Assembly (NCBI RefSeq): GCF_913774285.1
Contig: NZ_CAJYHX010000015.1
Location: 1-64,000, forward strand
Direction of reading: 5' to 3'
DNA from: an uncultured Sphingomonas sp.
GTDB taxonomy: Bacteria; Pseudomonadota; Alphaproteobacteria; Sphingomonadales; Sphingomonadaceae
DNA: 64,000 nt
The number at the start of each line of letters is the position of its first letter. Within the stretch, counting starts at the first letter, position 1. Of the stretch, positions 46,113 to 53,989 are shown in pieces. The notes beneath the pieces are model-generated. The model made no database searches. It saw nothing but the letters and a program-made list of their open reading frames with translations, and had not been told where the DNA came from. A program made the position numbers and the translations under genes.

Positions 46113-48352
46113 TCGGCGTCCGATAGCAGGGGCAGGCGACGGAATCGCGTGCCGGTGGCGGTTTGTAACGCGTTAGCGATGGCGGGCGCGGTCGGTGGCA
46201 CGGCAAGCTCGCTCACCCCGCCGGGGTCCGATCCGCTTGGCAGGATCTCGACCGTAATGTCAGGCGTGTTGGCCAGCGTCGGCAGGTTCAGGCCGGCGAG
46301 GGTCTGCACGTCGGCGATGTTCTCGCTGAACGTGGCCGGCGCGCCCAACGCAGCGGCGAGGCCGAACAACAGCCCGCCTTCGATCTGCTGGCGGACGAGA
46401 TCGGGGTTCACCACCCGCCCGCAATCGACCGCCGCGACCAGCCGCTCGACGACGATCTCGCGCTGCTGCGTCAGACGCGCCTCGGCCATCACCGCGATGT
46501 AGGAGCCGCGAAAGGCATGCGCGGCGATGCCCTGCCCGCTGCCGGGTTCGCCGCCCTGCCAGCCGCCGAGTTGCGCCGCGGTCTGCAGGCAGCGGGCGAG
46601 CCGCGGCTGGTTGCCGAGCATCGCCATGCGGAACGACAGCGGATCGCGATTGGCGACATGGGCCAGTTCGTCGACGAAGCTCTCGGCGAAGAAACAGGTG
46701 TAGCTGTGTGCGCCCGAGCGCCAATAGCCGGTCGGCACGCCGATCTCGGCGGGGTGATGGTCCACCGCGAGGTTCGGGATGGCATAGGCGGGCGCAGCGC
46801 CCTCGACTGCGAAGGGGTCTTCCTTGCCCGGCAGCGCCAGCCCCGCCGCGGCGACGGCATCACCGGGAAGCAGCCGCGCGGCGAGTTCGCGACCGGTCGA
46901 CGGCGCGGCGATCTTCGCCAGCCAGGCCGAGACGGTGCCGCCCTGCCCCAGCTTGGCGGTGAGCCGCGCCGCGGCGGCGGGGCGGAAGCGGTCGCGCCGC
47001 AGATCCTCGTCGCGCGGCCAGGTCAGCTGCACCGGGCGCTGCACCGACTGCGCAAGCAGCGCCGCCTGCACCGCCGCATCCACCTCCAGCTTTTCCCCGA
47101 ACGACCCGCCGCCGAGCATGGCATGCAGCGTCACCCGCGCGGGATCGATACCCAGCGCCTTGGCCGCCGCCGCCCGCGCGAGCCCCGGTGCCTGGGTCGG
47201 CAGCCAGAGCGACAGCCGGCCATGCGCATAGTCGGCGGTGCAGGTCATCGGCTCGAGCGGAGCGTGGGGGGCAAGCCCGACGCGATAGTCGGCCGTCACC
47301 ACCCGCGCGCCGCGAAACTCAGTGGCCAGATCGCCCTTCGCCTCGATCCGCGCGCCATCGCCTTCGAAAGCGGCGTCAAGCGCCGCGTCGATGCTGTCGT
47401 CATTGACCACCGTCGCCGGGTTGCGGAAGCGCGGCCGCAATGCCTGCAGCGCGCGCTCCGCCGCCCACCAGTTGCTCGCCACCGTCGCAACCCATTGCTT
47501 GGTGGTTACGATCGAGAGCATGCCGCGCACGCGGCTCGCCGCCGCGCGATCGACATGCACCAGTTCGGTCTCGCCCACCGGTCCCTGGCGGATCGCGGCA
47601 AAGACCATGTTGGGCAGGCGCACATCGGCGGCGAAGTTGGCGCTGCCGTCGAGCTTGGCCGGTGCATCGAGCCGCGGCAGCGGCTGGCCGAGCAGCCGCC
47701 CGGCCTCGCCGCCGCGCAAGGGAAGCTGCGCCGGCGCCTTTTCCTGCGCCGCCGCCTCGGCGAGCTCGCCGAAGCCCAGCCGCTGGTTGCCGTGGATCAC
47801 CGTGCTGCCCGCGGTGCCGCAGGCTTGCCAGTCGACACCCCAGCGCCGCGCCGCCGCCTTGCACAGCAGCACCCGCGCCGCAGCACCCGCCTGGCGCAAA
47901 TCCTCTTCGAAGGCGCGGACCGAGGTGGAGGCGGCGGTGAGCATCAGGTCGGCGCGCGCCGCATGGTTGCGCTGCACCTTCTCCGGCAGGCCGCCCAGCG
48001 CGGCGGCGAACAGCGTCTGCGCGGCCAGCGGATTGGCGTAGAGCGGGTTGAGCGGCGCGGGTTCGACGCCGACCAGCTTCCAGTCCGCGCCCAGCTCGTC
48101 GGCGAGGATCTGCGGAAGCGCGGTATAGACCCCCTGCCCCATCTCGGCCTGCGGTACCGCGACGCGCACTTGCCCGTCCTTGCCGATCTTGAGCCAGGCG
48201 CCGAACAGGCTCTCGCCCGGGCCCGCGCTGAGGTTCGGCGCGTAGCTGCGCGGCCACAGCCCCCAGGCGACCACCAGGCCCAGCCCCGCGCCGCCACCGA
48301 TCAACAGCCTGCGCCGATCGAGCCTGATGCGGGATGGAGGTTTGCCAGCCAT
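46109..48352 (-). CDS. Molybdopterin-binding oxidoreductase subunit (IorB-like, xanthine dehydrogenase family)
   Basis: A 747-aa protein with a Tat-type signal (RRRLLIGGG after a basic leader), and the xanthine dehydrogenase/aldehyde oxidase large-subunit repeats: AVPQAEMGQGVYTALP, GGGSFGEKLEVDAAVQ, GYWRSGAHSYTCFFAESF and GVSELAVPPTAPAIANAL. Closest in form to the isoquinoline 1-oxidoreductase beta subunit. Normally it pairs with a [2Fe-2S] subunit (IorA), not found here, so the partner may be elsewhere or missing. Coupled to hemH by ATGA. Confidence 0.88.
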   Translation of the reverse strand: MAGKPPSRIRLDRRRLLIGGGAGLGLVVAWGLWPRSYAPNLSAGPGESLFGAWLKIGKDGQVRVAVPQAEMGQGVYTALPQILADELGADWKLVGVEPAPLNPLYANPLAAQTLFAAALGGLPEKVQRNHAARADLMLTAASTSVRAFEEDLRQAGAAARVLLCKAAARRWGVDWQACGTAGSTVIHGNQRLGFGELAEAAAQEKAPAQLPLRGGEAGRLLGQPLPRLDAPAKLDGSANFAADVRLPNMVFAAIRQGPVGETELVHVDRAAASRVRGMLSIVTTKQWVATVASNWWAAERALQALRPRFRNPATVVNDDSIDAALDAAFEGDGARIEAKGDLATEFRGARVVTADYRVGLAPHAPLEPMTCTADYAHGRLSLWLPTQAPGLARAAAAKALGIDPARVTLHAMLGGGSFGEKLEVDAAVQAALLAQSVQRPVQLTWPRDEDLRRDRFRPAAAARLTAKLGQGGTVSAWLAKIAAPSTGRELAARLLPGDAVAAAGLALPGKEDPFAVEGAAPAYAIPNLAVDHHPAEIGVPTGYWRSGAHSYTCFFAESFVDELAHVANRDPLSFRMAMLGNQPRLARCLQTAAQLGGWQGGEPGSGQGIAAHAFRGSYIAVMAEARLTQQREIVVERLVAAVDCGRVVNPDLVRQQIEGGLLFGLAAALGAPATFSENIADVQTLAGLNLPTLANTPDITVEILPSGSDPGGVSELAVPPTAPAIANALQTATGTRFRRLPLLSDAE

Positions 48353-48482
48353 GCCCCGGCTCTATCGCGCGCCGCGGCCCCACGCCAGCACGGGCTTTCG
48401 ATCAGGCTGATCGCTCCCCCTTGGGTTTGCGGCGTTTTGGCTCTATCGCGGGGCAAAGTCGCTTCTCACGCCGGGGATTACC

Positions 48483-49361
48483 GTGCTGCCCACCCTGCTT
48501 GCCGCTGCCGGCGGACATCTGCATTTCACCGATCTCCACCTCGATCCGGTGGCGATCAATCTGGGGTTCTTCCAGATCAAATGGTATTCGCTGGCCTATA
48601 TTACCGGCATCCTGCTCGGCTGGGTCTATCTGATGAAGCTGCTGGCCCAGCCCGGCGCGCCGATGGCCAAGCGCCATGCCGACGATCTGGTGTTCTACGC
48701 GACGCTCGGCATCATCCTGGGCGGCCGGATCGGCTATGTGCTGTTCTACGCGCCGGAGATGCTCCAAAACCCGCTGCAGATCCTGATGCTGTGGGAAGGC
48801 GGCATGAGCTTCCATGGCGGGGTGATCGGCACCTCGCTGGCGATTATCTACCTGTCCTGGCAGAATAAGCTCAACTGGCTGCGCGTGCATGACTATGTGG
48901 TGTGCTGCGCGCCCTTCGGCCTGTTCTTCGGCCGCCTCGCCAACTTCGTGAACGGCGAACTCTGGGGCAAGCCCGGCGACGTGCCCTGGGCGATCGTGTT
49001 CCGCGGCACGGTGCCGGCCGGCATCCCCGAGCCGGCGCGCCATCCCAGCCAGCTCTACGAGGCCGGGCTGGAAGGCCTGCTGCTGTTCGCGGTGCTGTGG
49101 TTCTTCTTCTGGCGCACCGATGCGCGCTACCAGCCGGGCAAGCTCGCCGGCATCTTCCTGCTCGGCTATGGCATGTGCCGCTTCTTCGTCGAGTTCTTCC
49201 GCGAGCCCGATCGCCAGCTCGTCTGGCTGGTCGATCTGACCGGGCTGCACATGGGCCAGTGGCTGTGCCTGCCGATGATCGCGGGCGGCCTGTTCCTGAT
49301 CGCCACCGCGCCCGGCCGCCGCAAGCGGGTTGAGGCGATCACCGGGCCGAGCGTCGCCTGA
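48483..49361 (+). CDS. lgt: Prolipoprotein diacylglyceryl transferase
   Basis: First enzyme of lipoprotein maturation; moves a diacylglycerol group to the lipobox Cys. 292 aa, polytopic, with [22 protein letters not shown] and the Lgt signature [13 protein letters not shown]. Start is GTG at 48483; no closer ATG in frame gives the family N-terminus. First gene of a plus-strand operon. Confidence 0.95.
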   Translation: MLPTLLAAAGGHLHFTDLHLDPVAINLGFFQIKWYSLAYITGILLGWVYLMKLLAQPGAPMAKRHADDLVFYATLGIILGGRIGYVLFYAPEMLQNPLQILMLWEGGMSFHGGVIGTSLAIIYLSWQNKLNWLRVHDYVVCCAPFGLFFGRLANFVNGELWGKPGDVPWAIVFRGTVPAGIPEPARHPSQLYEAGLEGLLLFAVLWFFFWRTDARYQPGKLAGIFLLGYGMCRFFVEFFREPDRQLVWLVDLTGLHMGQWLCLPMIAGGLFLIATAPGRRKRVEAITGPSVA

Positions 49362-49371
49362 GCCGGCCGCG

Positions 49372-50466
49372 ATGACCAACCCACTCGACGCCCAGCCCGA
49401 CGAACGCCGCGACAACGCCGCCGAACCCGCCCTGCCCGAGCGGCTGGCACGGGCGATCACCCTCGCCGGGCCGATCCCGCTCTCGCAGTTCATGGGCGCG
49501 GCCAACGCGCATTATTACGCGACCCGCGATCCGCTGGGCGCGCGCGGCGACTTCACCACCGCGCCCGAAATCAGCCAGATGTTCGGCGAGCTGATCGGGC
49601 TCTGGCTGGCGGACCTGTGGGACCGCGCAGGACGACCCGAGGCTGCGCGCTATGTCGAGTTCGGCCCCGGCCGCGGCACGCTGGCGAGCGATGCGCTGCG
49701 GGCGATGGGCAAGGCGGGGTTCGTGCCCCCGGTCGATTTCCTCGAGACGAGCCCGGTGCTCCGCGCCGCGCAGAAGGAACGCGTGCCGCACGCCGAATGG
49801 CATCTCGACCTTATCGGGCTGCCCGAGGACGCGCCGCTGCTCGTCGTCGCCAACGAATTCTTCGACGCGCTGCCGATCCGCCAGCTGGTGCATACCACGC
49901 AGGGCTGGCGCGAGCGGCTGGTCGCCTGCCAGGATACGCTGTTCCTGCCGGTGACCGGCGATCGCGGCTTCGATCCGGTGATTCCGCCCGCGCTGCGCGA
50001 TGCCGCGCCCGGCGCCATCCTCGAGACGTCGCCGGCCAGCGTCTCGCTGCTGCGCGCGCTCGCCCAGCGGCTGCTCGCGCAGGGCGGCGCGGCGCTGATC
50101 CTCGACTATGGCTATGAAGGCCCGGCGATCGGCGACACGCTGCAGGCGGTGCGCGGCCATGCCTTCGCTAATCCGTTCGACGCGCCGGGTGAGGCGGACC
50201 TGACCGCGCATGTCGATTTCGGCACGCTCAAGGAAGCCGCCGAGGCCGAGGGGCTGACCGTCCATGGCCCGGTGACGCAGGGCGATTTCCTCAAGGCGCT
50301 GGGCATCGACGAGCGCGCCCGTGCGCTTGCCCGCACGGCACCTGAGCGCGGCGATTCAATCGCGGCCGATCGCAACCGCCTCGTCGCCGACGACCAGATG
50401 GGATCGCTGTTCAAGGTGATCGCACTCACCGCGCCGGGCTGGCCGGTACCGGCGGGGTTCGCATGA
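49372..50466 (+). CDS. SAM-dependent methyltransferase (MidA/NDUFAF7 family)
   Basis: A 364-aa class I methyltransferase with the family N-terminus GPIPLSQFMGAANAHYYATRDPLGARGDF, motif I VEFGPGRGTL and ANEFFDALP. Eukaryotic NDUFAF7 methylates a complex I subunit; the bacterial target is unknown. The position next to lgt is common. ATG at 49372; its stop overlaps the GNAT gene as ATGA. Confidence 0.9.
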   Translation: MTNPLDAQPDERRDNAAEPALPERLARAITLAGPIPLSQFMGAANAHYYATRDPLGARGDFTTAPEISQMFGELIGLWLADLWDRAGRPEAARYVEFGPGRGTLASDALRAMGKAGFVPPVDFLETSPVLRAAQKERVPHAEWHLDLIGLPEDAPLLVVANEFFDALPIRQLVHTTQGWRERLVACQDTLFLPVTGDRGFDPVIPPALRDAAPGAILETSPASVSLLRALAQRLLAQGGAALILDYGYEGPAIGDTLQAVRGHAFANPFDAPGEADLTAHVDFGTLKEAAEAEGLTVHGPVTQGDFLKALGIDERARALARTAPERGDSIAADRNRLVADDQMGSLFKVIALTAPGWPVPAGFA

Positions 50467-50966
50467 ACTATCGCGACGCCACCCCCGCCGGGGCCGCCGC
50501 GATCGACGCGGTGTTCCGCGAGAGCTTCCAGGCGACCTTCGCGCATCTCTATGCGGCGGAGGATCTCGCCAGCTTCCTCGACCAGTTTACGGTCGCGGGC
50601 TGGGCCGAGGAATTGGCCGATCCCGCCTTCGCCTTTCAGGTGATCGAGGATGCGGAGGGCATCGCGGGGTATTGCAAACTCGGGCCGATCAGCCTGCCCG
50701 CATCCCCCGAGGGGCCGGCGATCGAACTCCGCCAGCTCTATCTGCTGGAGCGCGCCAAGGGCAGCGGCGCGGCGCAGGCGCTGATGGACTGGGCGCTCGC
50801 CACCGCTCGGGCGCGCGGCGCGGCCGAGCTCTGGCTCTCCGTCTATATCGACAACCACCGCGCCAAGCGCTTCTACCAGCGCTACGGCTTCGAGGATCGC
50901 GGACCCTATGCCTTCATGGTAGGCAACCATGCCGATGAGGATCGGCTGATGCGGCTGGCGCTGTGA
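50463..50966 (+). CDS. GNAT-family N-acetyltransferase
   Basis: A 167-aa protein with the GNAT core: RQLYLLERAKGSGAAQALMD as acetyl-CoA loop (R/Q-x-x-G-x-G/A variant) and LWLSVYIDNHRAKRFYQRYGF as the C-terminal motif. Substrate unknown. Both ends overlap neighbours by 4 nt, so it is coupled to the methyltransferase and pgeF genes. Confidence 0.88.
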   Translation: MNYRDATPAGAAAIDAVFRESFQATFAHLYAAEDLASFLDQFTVAGWAEELADPAFAFQVIEDAEGIAGYCKLGPISLPASPEGPAIELRQLYLLERAKGSGAAQALMDWALATARARGAAELWLSVYIDNHRAKRFYQRYGFEDRGPYAFMVGNHADEDRLMRLAL

Positions 50967-51730
50967 GCGACGTCGAGGTCACCCATGCCCGCGCGCTGGA
51001 CGGCGTGCCGCACGGCTTTCTCGGCCGCGTCGGCGGGGTCTCGACGGGCGTGGTCGCGGGGCTCAACGTCGGCACCGGCTCGAACGACGATCCTGCTGCG
51101 ATAGCCGAGAATCGCTGCCGCGCGGTAAAGGCGGTTCTGCCCGGCGCGCGGCTGGTCACCGTCTACCAAGTCCATTCGGCCGATGCGGTGACGGTCATCT
51201 CCCCGTTCGACGAGGCACTGCGCCCCAAGGCCGATGCGCTGATCACCAACCAGCCGGGGCTGCTGCTCGGCATCCTCACCGCCGACTGCGCGCCGGTGCT
51301 GTTCGCCGATCGCGAGGCAGGCGTGGTCGCCGCCGCACATGCCGGCTGGAAAGGCGCGATCGGCGGCGTCACCGACTCGACGATCGCGGCGATGGAAGCG
51401 CTGGGCGCCCGCCGCGAGCGCATCGCGGCGGCAGTGGGCCCCTGCATCGCCCGCGCCAGCTACGAGGTCGACGCCCGCTTCTTCCAGCGCTTCTGCGAGG
51501 AGGACCCGGCCAACGAACGTTTCTTCGCCGATGGCCGGCCCGAGCATTTCCAGTTCGACCTGGAAGCCTATGTCGTCCACCGGCTGGCATTGGCGGGCCT
51601 GCGGACGATCGAGGCGCTGGGCGTGGACACCTATGCGAACGAGGCACGCTTCTTCAGCTTCCGCCGCGCCACGCATCGCGGCGAGCCCGATTACGGACGA
51701 CAGATCAGCCTGATCGGGCTACCGGGTTAA
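50963..51730 (+). CDS. pgeF: Peptidoglycan editing factor (YfiH/PgeF family)
   Basis: A 255-aa copper-type oxidoreductase/laccase-fold protein that removes mis-incorporated L-serine muropeptides. It has VYQVHSADAVTV, the zinc/copper site in LTADCAPVLFAD, AAAHAGWKGAIGGV and VGPCIARASYEV. GTG start at 50963 overlaps the GNAT stop. End of the lgt operon. Confidence 0.93.
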   Translation: MSDVEVTHARALDGVPHGFLGRVGGVSTGVVAGLNVGTGSNDDPAAIAENRCRAVKAVLPGARLVTVYQVHSADAVTVISPFDEALRPKADALITNQPGLLLGILTADCAPVLFADREAGVVAAAHAGWKGAIGGVTDSTIAAMEALGARRERIAAAVGPCIARASYEVDARFFQRFCEEDPANERFFADGRPEHFQFDLEAYVVHRLALAGLRTIEALGVDTYANEARFFSFRRATHRGEPDYGRQISLIGLPG

Positions 51731-51752
51731 GCCACTCGAGTAAGAGAACGCC

Positions 51753-51846
51753 GTCATCCCGGCAAAAGCGGGGATCCAGTTGCCTCTCGGTCACAGCAGG
51801 AGCCGCAGCGTAGGCCTCAATGGATTCCGGCTTTCGCCGGAATGAC
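51753..51846. repeat. Inverted repeat between converging genes
   Basis: GTCATCCCGGCAAAAGCGGG with GATCCA (51753-51778) faces TGGATTCCGGCTTTCGCCGG with AATGAC (51821-51846) as a near-perfect inverted complement around about 42 bp. Similar elements are widely scattered in alphaproteobacteria. Sits between pgeF and corC, whose ends face each other. Confidence 0.85.
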
Positions 51847-51861
51847 AATGGGGGGCGATGG

Positions 51862-52773
51862 CTACGCCGCGTCTTCCACCCGCACTTCGGGGGGATGCAG
51901 CCGCAGGCGGTTCACCTTGCGCTCGTCGGCGTCGATGACTTCGAGCTTCCAGCCGCTTTCATGCTCCAGGCACTCGCCGACTTCGGGTACATGCCCCGCC
52001 AGCACAAAGGCGAGGCCGCCGATGGTGTCGACATCCTCCTCCACCTCGCCCAGCCGCGGATCGACCGTCTCGGCGACGTCTTCCAGCTCGGCGCGGGCAT
52101 CGGCTTCCCAGCCGCCGCCGTCGATCGGCACAATCAGCGCGGCGGGCGCCTCGTCATGCTCGTCCTCAATCTCGCCGACGATCTCCTCGATCAGATCCTC
52201 GATCGTGATCAGCCCCTCGGTGCCCGAATATTCGTCGAGCACGATCGCAAGGTGGGTGCGCTTTACCCGCATCTGCGCGAGCAGATCGAGCGCGCCCATC
52301 GATTGCGGCACGTAGAGCGGCTGGCGGATCAGCCCGGCGATGCTCGGCGGATGCGCCTCGCCCTTGGCGAGGATCTCGAACACGTCCTTGATATGGACCA
52401 TGCCGATGATCGTATCGAGTTCCTCGCGATAGACCGGCAGGCGGCTATGACCGGCTTCGGCGAAGAGCTGGACGAGATCGGCGAAGCTGGTCTGCTCCTC
52501 CACCGCGATGATGTCCGCGCGGGGCACGCCCACATCGCCGGCATCGCGCTCGCCGAAATGCAGCAGGTTCTTGAGCATCTGGCGCTCGATCGGGGCAAGG
52601 TCGCCTGCCGGGGGCGTGCTGCCGTCACTCTCATGCTCGTCGATGGCTTCCTCGAGCCGTTCGCGCAGCGTCTCTTCCTGTTCCTCGCCGAACAGAAGCG
52701 CGCGCAGACTGCGCCAGATGCCCCCATTTTCGTGTCGGTGTTCGGGCGAGCCGGTACTAGGGCCCTCGTTCAT
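51862..52773 (-). CDS. corC: CorC-type CBS-domain protein
   Basis: A 303-aa soluble protein: acidic N-terminus, two CBS domains (about residues 75-200, including VPRADIIAVEEQTSFADLV and DEYSGTEGLITIEDLIEEIVG) and a CorC_HlyC transporter-associated domain (220-300). Linked to magnesium homeostasis in other bacteria. Last gene of phoH-(vapBC)-ybeY-corC; lnt, which often comes next, is absent. Eight bp after the ybeY stop. Confidence 0.92.
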   Translation of the reverse strand: MNEGPSTGSPEHRHENGGIWRSLRALLFGEEQEETLRERLEEAIDEHESDGSTPPAGDLAPIERQMLKNLLHFGERDAGDVGVPRADIIAVEEQTSFADLVQLFAEAGHSRLPVYREELDTIIGMVHIKDVFEILAKGEAHPPSIAGLIRQPLYVPQSMGALDLLAQMRVKRTHLAIVLDEYSGTEGLITIEDLIEEIVGEIEDEHDEAPAALIVPIDGGGWEADARAELEDVAETVDPRLGEVEEDVDTIGGLAFVLAGHVPEVGECLEHESGWKLEVIDADERKVNRLRLHPPEVRVEDAA

Positions 52774-52781
52774 GTTGGTGG

Positions 52782-53291
52782 TCAGTCCTCGCGTACGGGA
52801 TAGGGATCGTGTAGGTTCAGCGCCACCATGGCCGCCTGTTCCATCGCCTCCATGGCTTCCGCTTCGCCATCCTCGATATGGTCATAGCCTAGCAGATGCA
52901 GCATGCCATGGACAATCAGATGCGTGGCATGGTCTTCCACGGGAATGCCGCGCTCTTCCGCTTCCACCGAACAGACGCCGTGCGCAAGCACGATATCGCC
53001 CAGCAATACTTCGCCATCATCGCTGTTCTGGGTGACGGCGTCGAGCAGATCGGGCTGAATCATCGGGAAGGACAGCACGTTGGTCGGCTTGTCCTTGTGC
53101 CGATACTGGCGGTTGAGCGTATGGACTTCCTCGTCGCTGGTGAAGCGCACCGCGACTTCGATCGCGGTCGGCCAGCCCTTCCATTCGGCATAGGGCGTCT
53201 GCGCGATCGCCGCCTCGGCTGCGCGCAGGGCAAGCGCTTCCCAATCGCCTTCCGGCCAGGGCGCTTCGAGGAGGGCGGCGACGTCGAGCAT
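52782..53291 (-). CDS. ybeY: Endoribonuclease YbeY
   Basis: Zinc RNase that trims 16S rRNA and takes part in ribosome quality control. 169 aa with the zinc motif HGMLHLLGYDH (His128, His132, His138) and RHKDKPTNVLSFP. Normal length for the alphaproteobacterial form. Its ATG shares one nucleotide with the vapC stop (TGATG), so in this genome ybeY translation may depend on ribosomes that have just read the toxin gene. Confidence 0.96.
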   Translation of the reverse strand: MLDVAALLEAPWPEGDWEALALRAAEAAIAQTPYAEWKGWPTAIEVAVRFTSDEEVHTLNRQYRHKDKPTNVLSFPMIQPDLLDAVTQNSDDGEVLLGDIVLAHGVCSVEAEERGIPVEDHATHLIVHGMLHLLGYDHIEDGEAEAMEAMEQAAMVALNLHDPYPVRED

Positions 53292-53686
53292 CAGGCGAGG
53301 TCCGTCTTGGAGAAATCGTCGCCCTTGTAGAGCAGACGCGCATCATGGGATTTGGCGCAGGCATAGGCGAAGCAGTCGCCCATGTTGAGTCCGGCCGGAT
53401 GGCGGCCCTTGCCGAATTGCTGATAGGCATCGAGCGCCAGTTCCAGCTCGCGCGCGCCGATCGGCACCAGCGTCAGCCCGATCTGATCCGCATAGAGCGC
53501 GGCTTCGTGGCGTGCGGCGCTGATATCCATTTCGCGCGAACGCGAGAGTGCGGCGACGGTTTCCCAGGCCGCCATCGCCGACCAGATCGCCGGCGCGCCC
53601 TCGACCGCCTCGACCACCAGCCGATCGCGCTCGGGTTCCTCGGCGATGATCGCGACCATCGCCGATGCGTCTACGAACAGCGTCAA
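53291..53686 (-). CDS. vapC: VapC-type PIN-domain toxin
   Basis: Predicted ribonuclease toxin of a type II pair. 131 aa with PIN acidic residues Asp6 (FVDASAMVAI), Glu42 (AAWETVAAL), Asp104 (LNMGDCFAYACAK) and Asp123/Asp124, the full catalytic set, so it should be active. The TTG at 53686 overlaps the vapB stop as TTGA, a typical coupled arrangement. The cellular target cannot be told; VapC toxins cut tRNA or the rRNA sarcin-ricin loop. Ends TGATG onto ybeY. Confidence 0.92.
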   Translation of the reverse strand: MTLFVDASAMVAIIAEEPERDRLVVEAVEGAPAIWSAMAAWETVAALSRSREMDISAARHEAALYADQIGLTLVPIGARELELALDAYQQFGKGRHPAGLNMGDCFAYACAKSHDARLLYKGDDFSKTDLA

Positions 53687-53934
53687 ACCTCGCCCCACAA
53701 CTCGTCGAAGAACGCCTTGTCGGCCGGCAGCCCGGTGGGGGGCGGCAGGGGATGGGCGCGCCGATGGGCATTGAGCTTGCGGAGCACGTCCTGCGCCCGC
53801 CCCTTGGCCTCGATCTCGGCCTTGCGTCGCAACAGGCTGTCGCGCACCGCCTCGGTCTTGGTGGTGCCGAGCGCGGCCGCTACCTCGGCGGCAAGCGCCG
53901 CAGTGTCCGGGTCCTTGATGTAGAGCGATGCCAC
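53683..53934 (-). CDS. vapB: VapB-type antitoxin (Rv0623/Psk family)
   Basis: An 83-aa antitoxin: N-terminal ribbon-helix-helix-like part (MASLYIKDPDTAALAAEVAA with a helix ALGTTKTEAVRDSLLRRK) for DNA binding, and a C-terminal tail (about 55-83, LPADKAFFDELWGEV) suited to block the VapC site. GTG start at 53934 has GGAGGC about 7 nt upstream. A promoter with two palindromes lies directly before it, so autoregulation is expected. Confidence 0.9.
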   Translation of the reverse strand: MASLYIKDPDTAALAAEVAAALGTTKTEAVRDSLLRRKAEIEAKGRAQDVLRKLNAHRRAHPLPPPTGLPADKAFFDELWGEV

Positions 53935-53949
53935 GCCGCGCCTCCGAAA

Positions 53950-53989
53950 GGGATATCCCGAATGTAGGACGGGATATCCCAGCCTTCAA
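53950..53989 (-). promoter_or_regulatory. vapBC promoter with tandem palindromic operators
   Basis: On the minus strand: -35 TTGAAG (53989-53984, overlapping the phoH stop), a 17-bp spacer and -10 TACATT (53966-53961). The palindrome GGGATATCCC occurs twice, at 53971-53980 inside the spacer and at 53950-53959 over the predicted start point, 21 bp apart (two helical turns). This is the classic design for repression by a dimeric ribbon-helix-helix antitoxin. Confidence 0.78.

Noticed and set aside
46517..48868. A 783-codon open frame antisense to the molybdopterin subunit and running into lgt
   Set aside because: Covers conserved genes on other frames; no signature of its own.
53950..53980. 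Pair of palindromes as an attachment or restriction site
   Set aside because: GATATC is inside each decamer, but the 21-bp spacing, promoter boxes and VapB context fit an operator better; there is no integrase or methylase.
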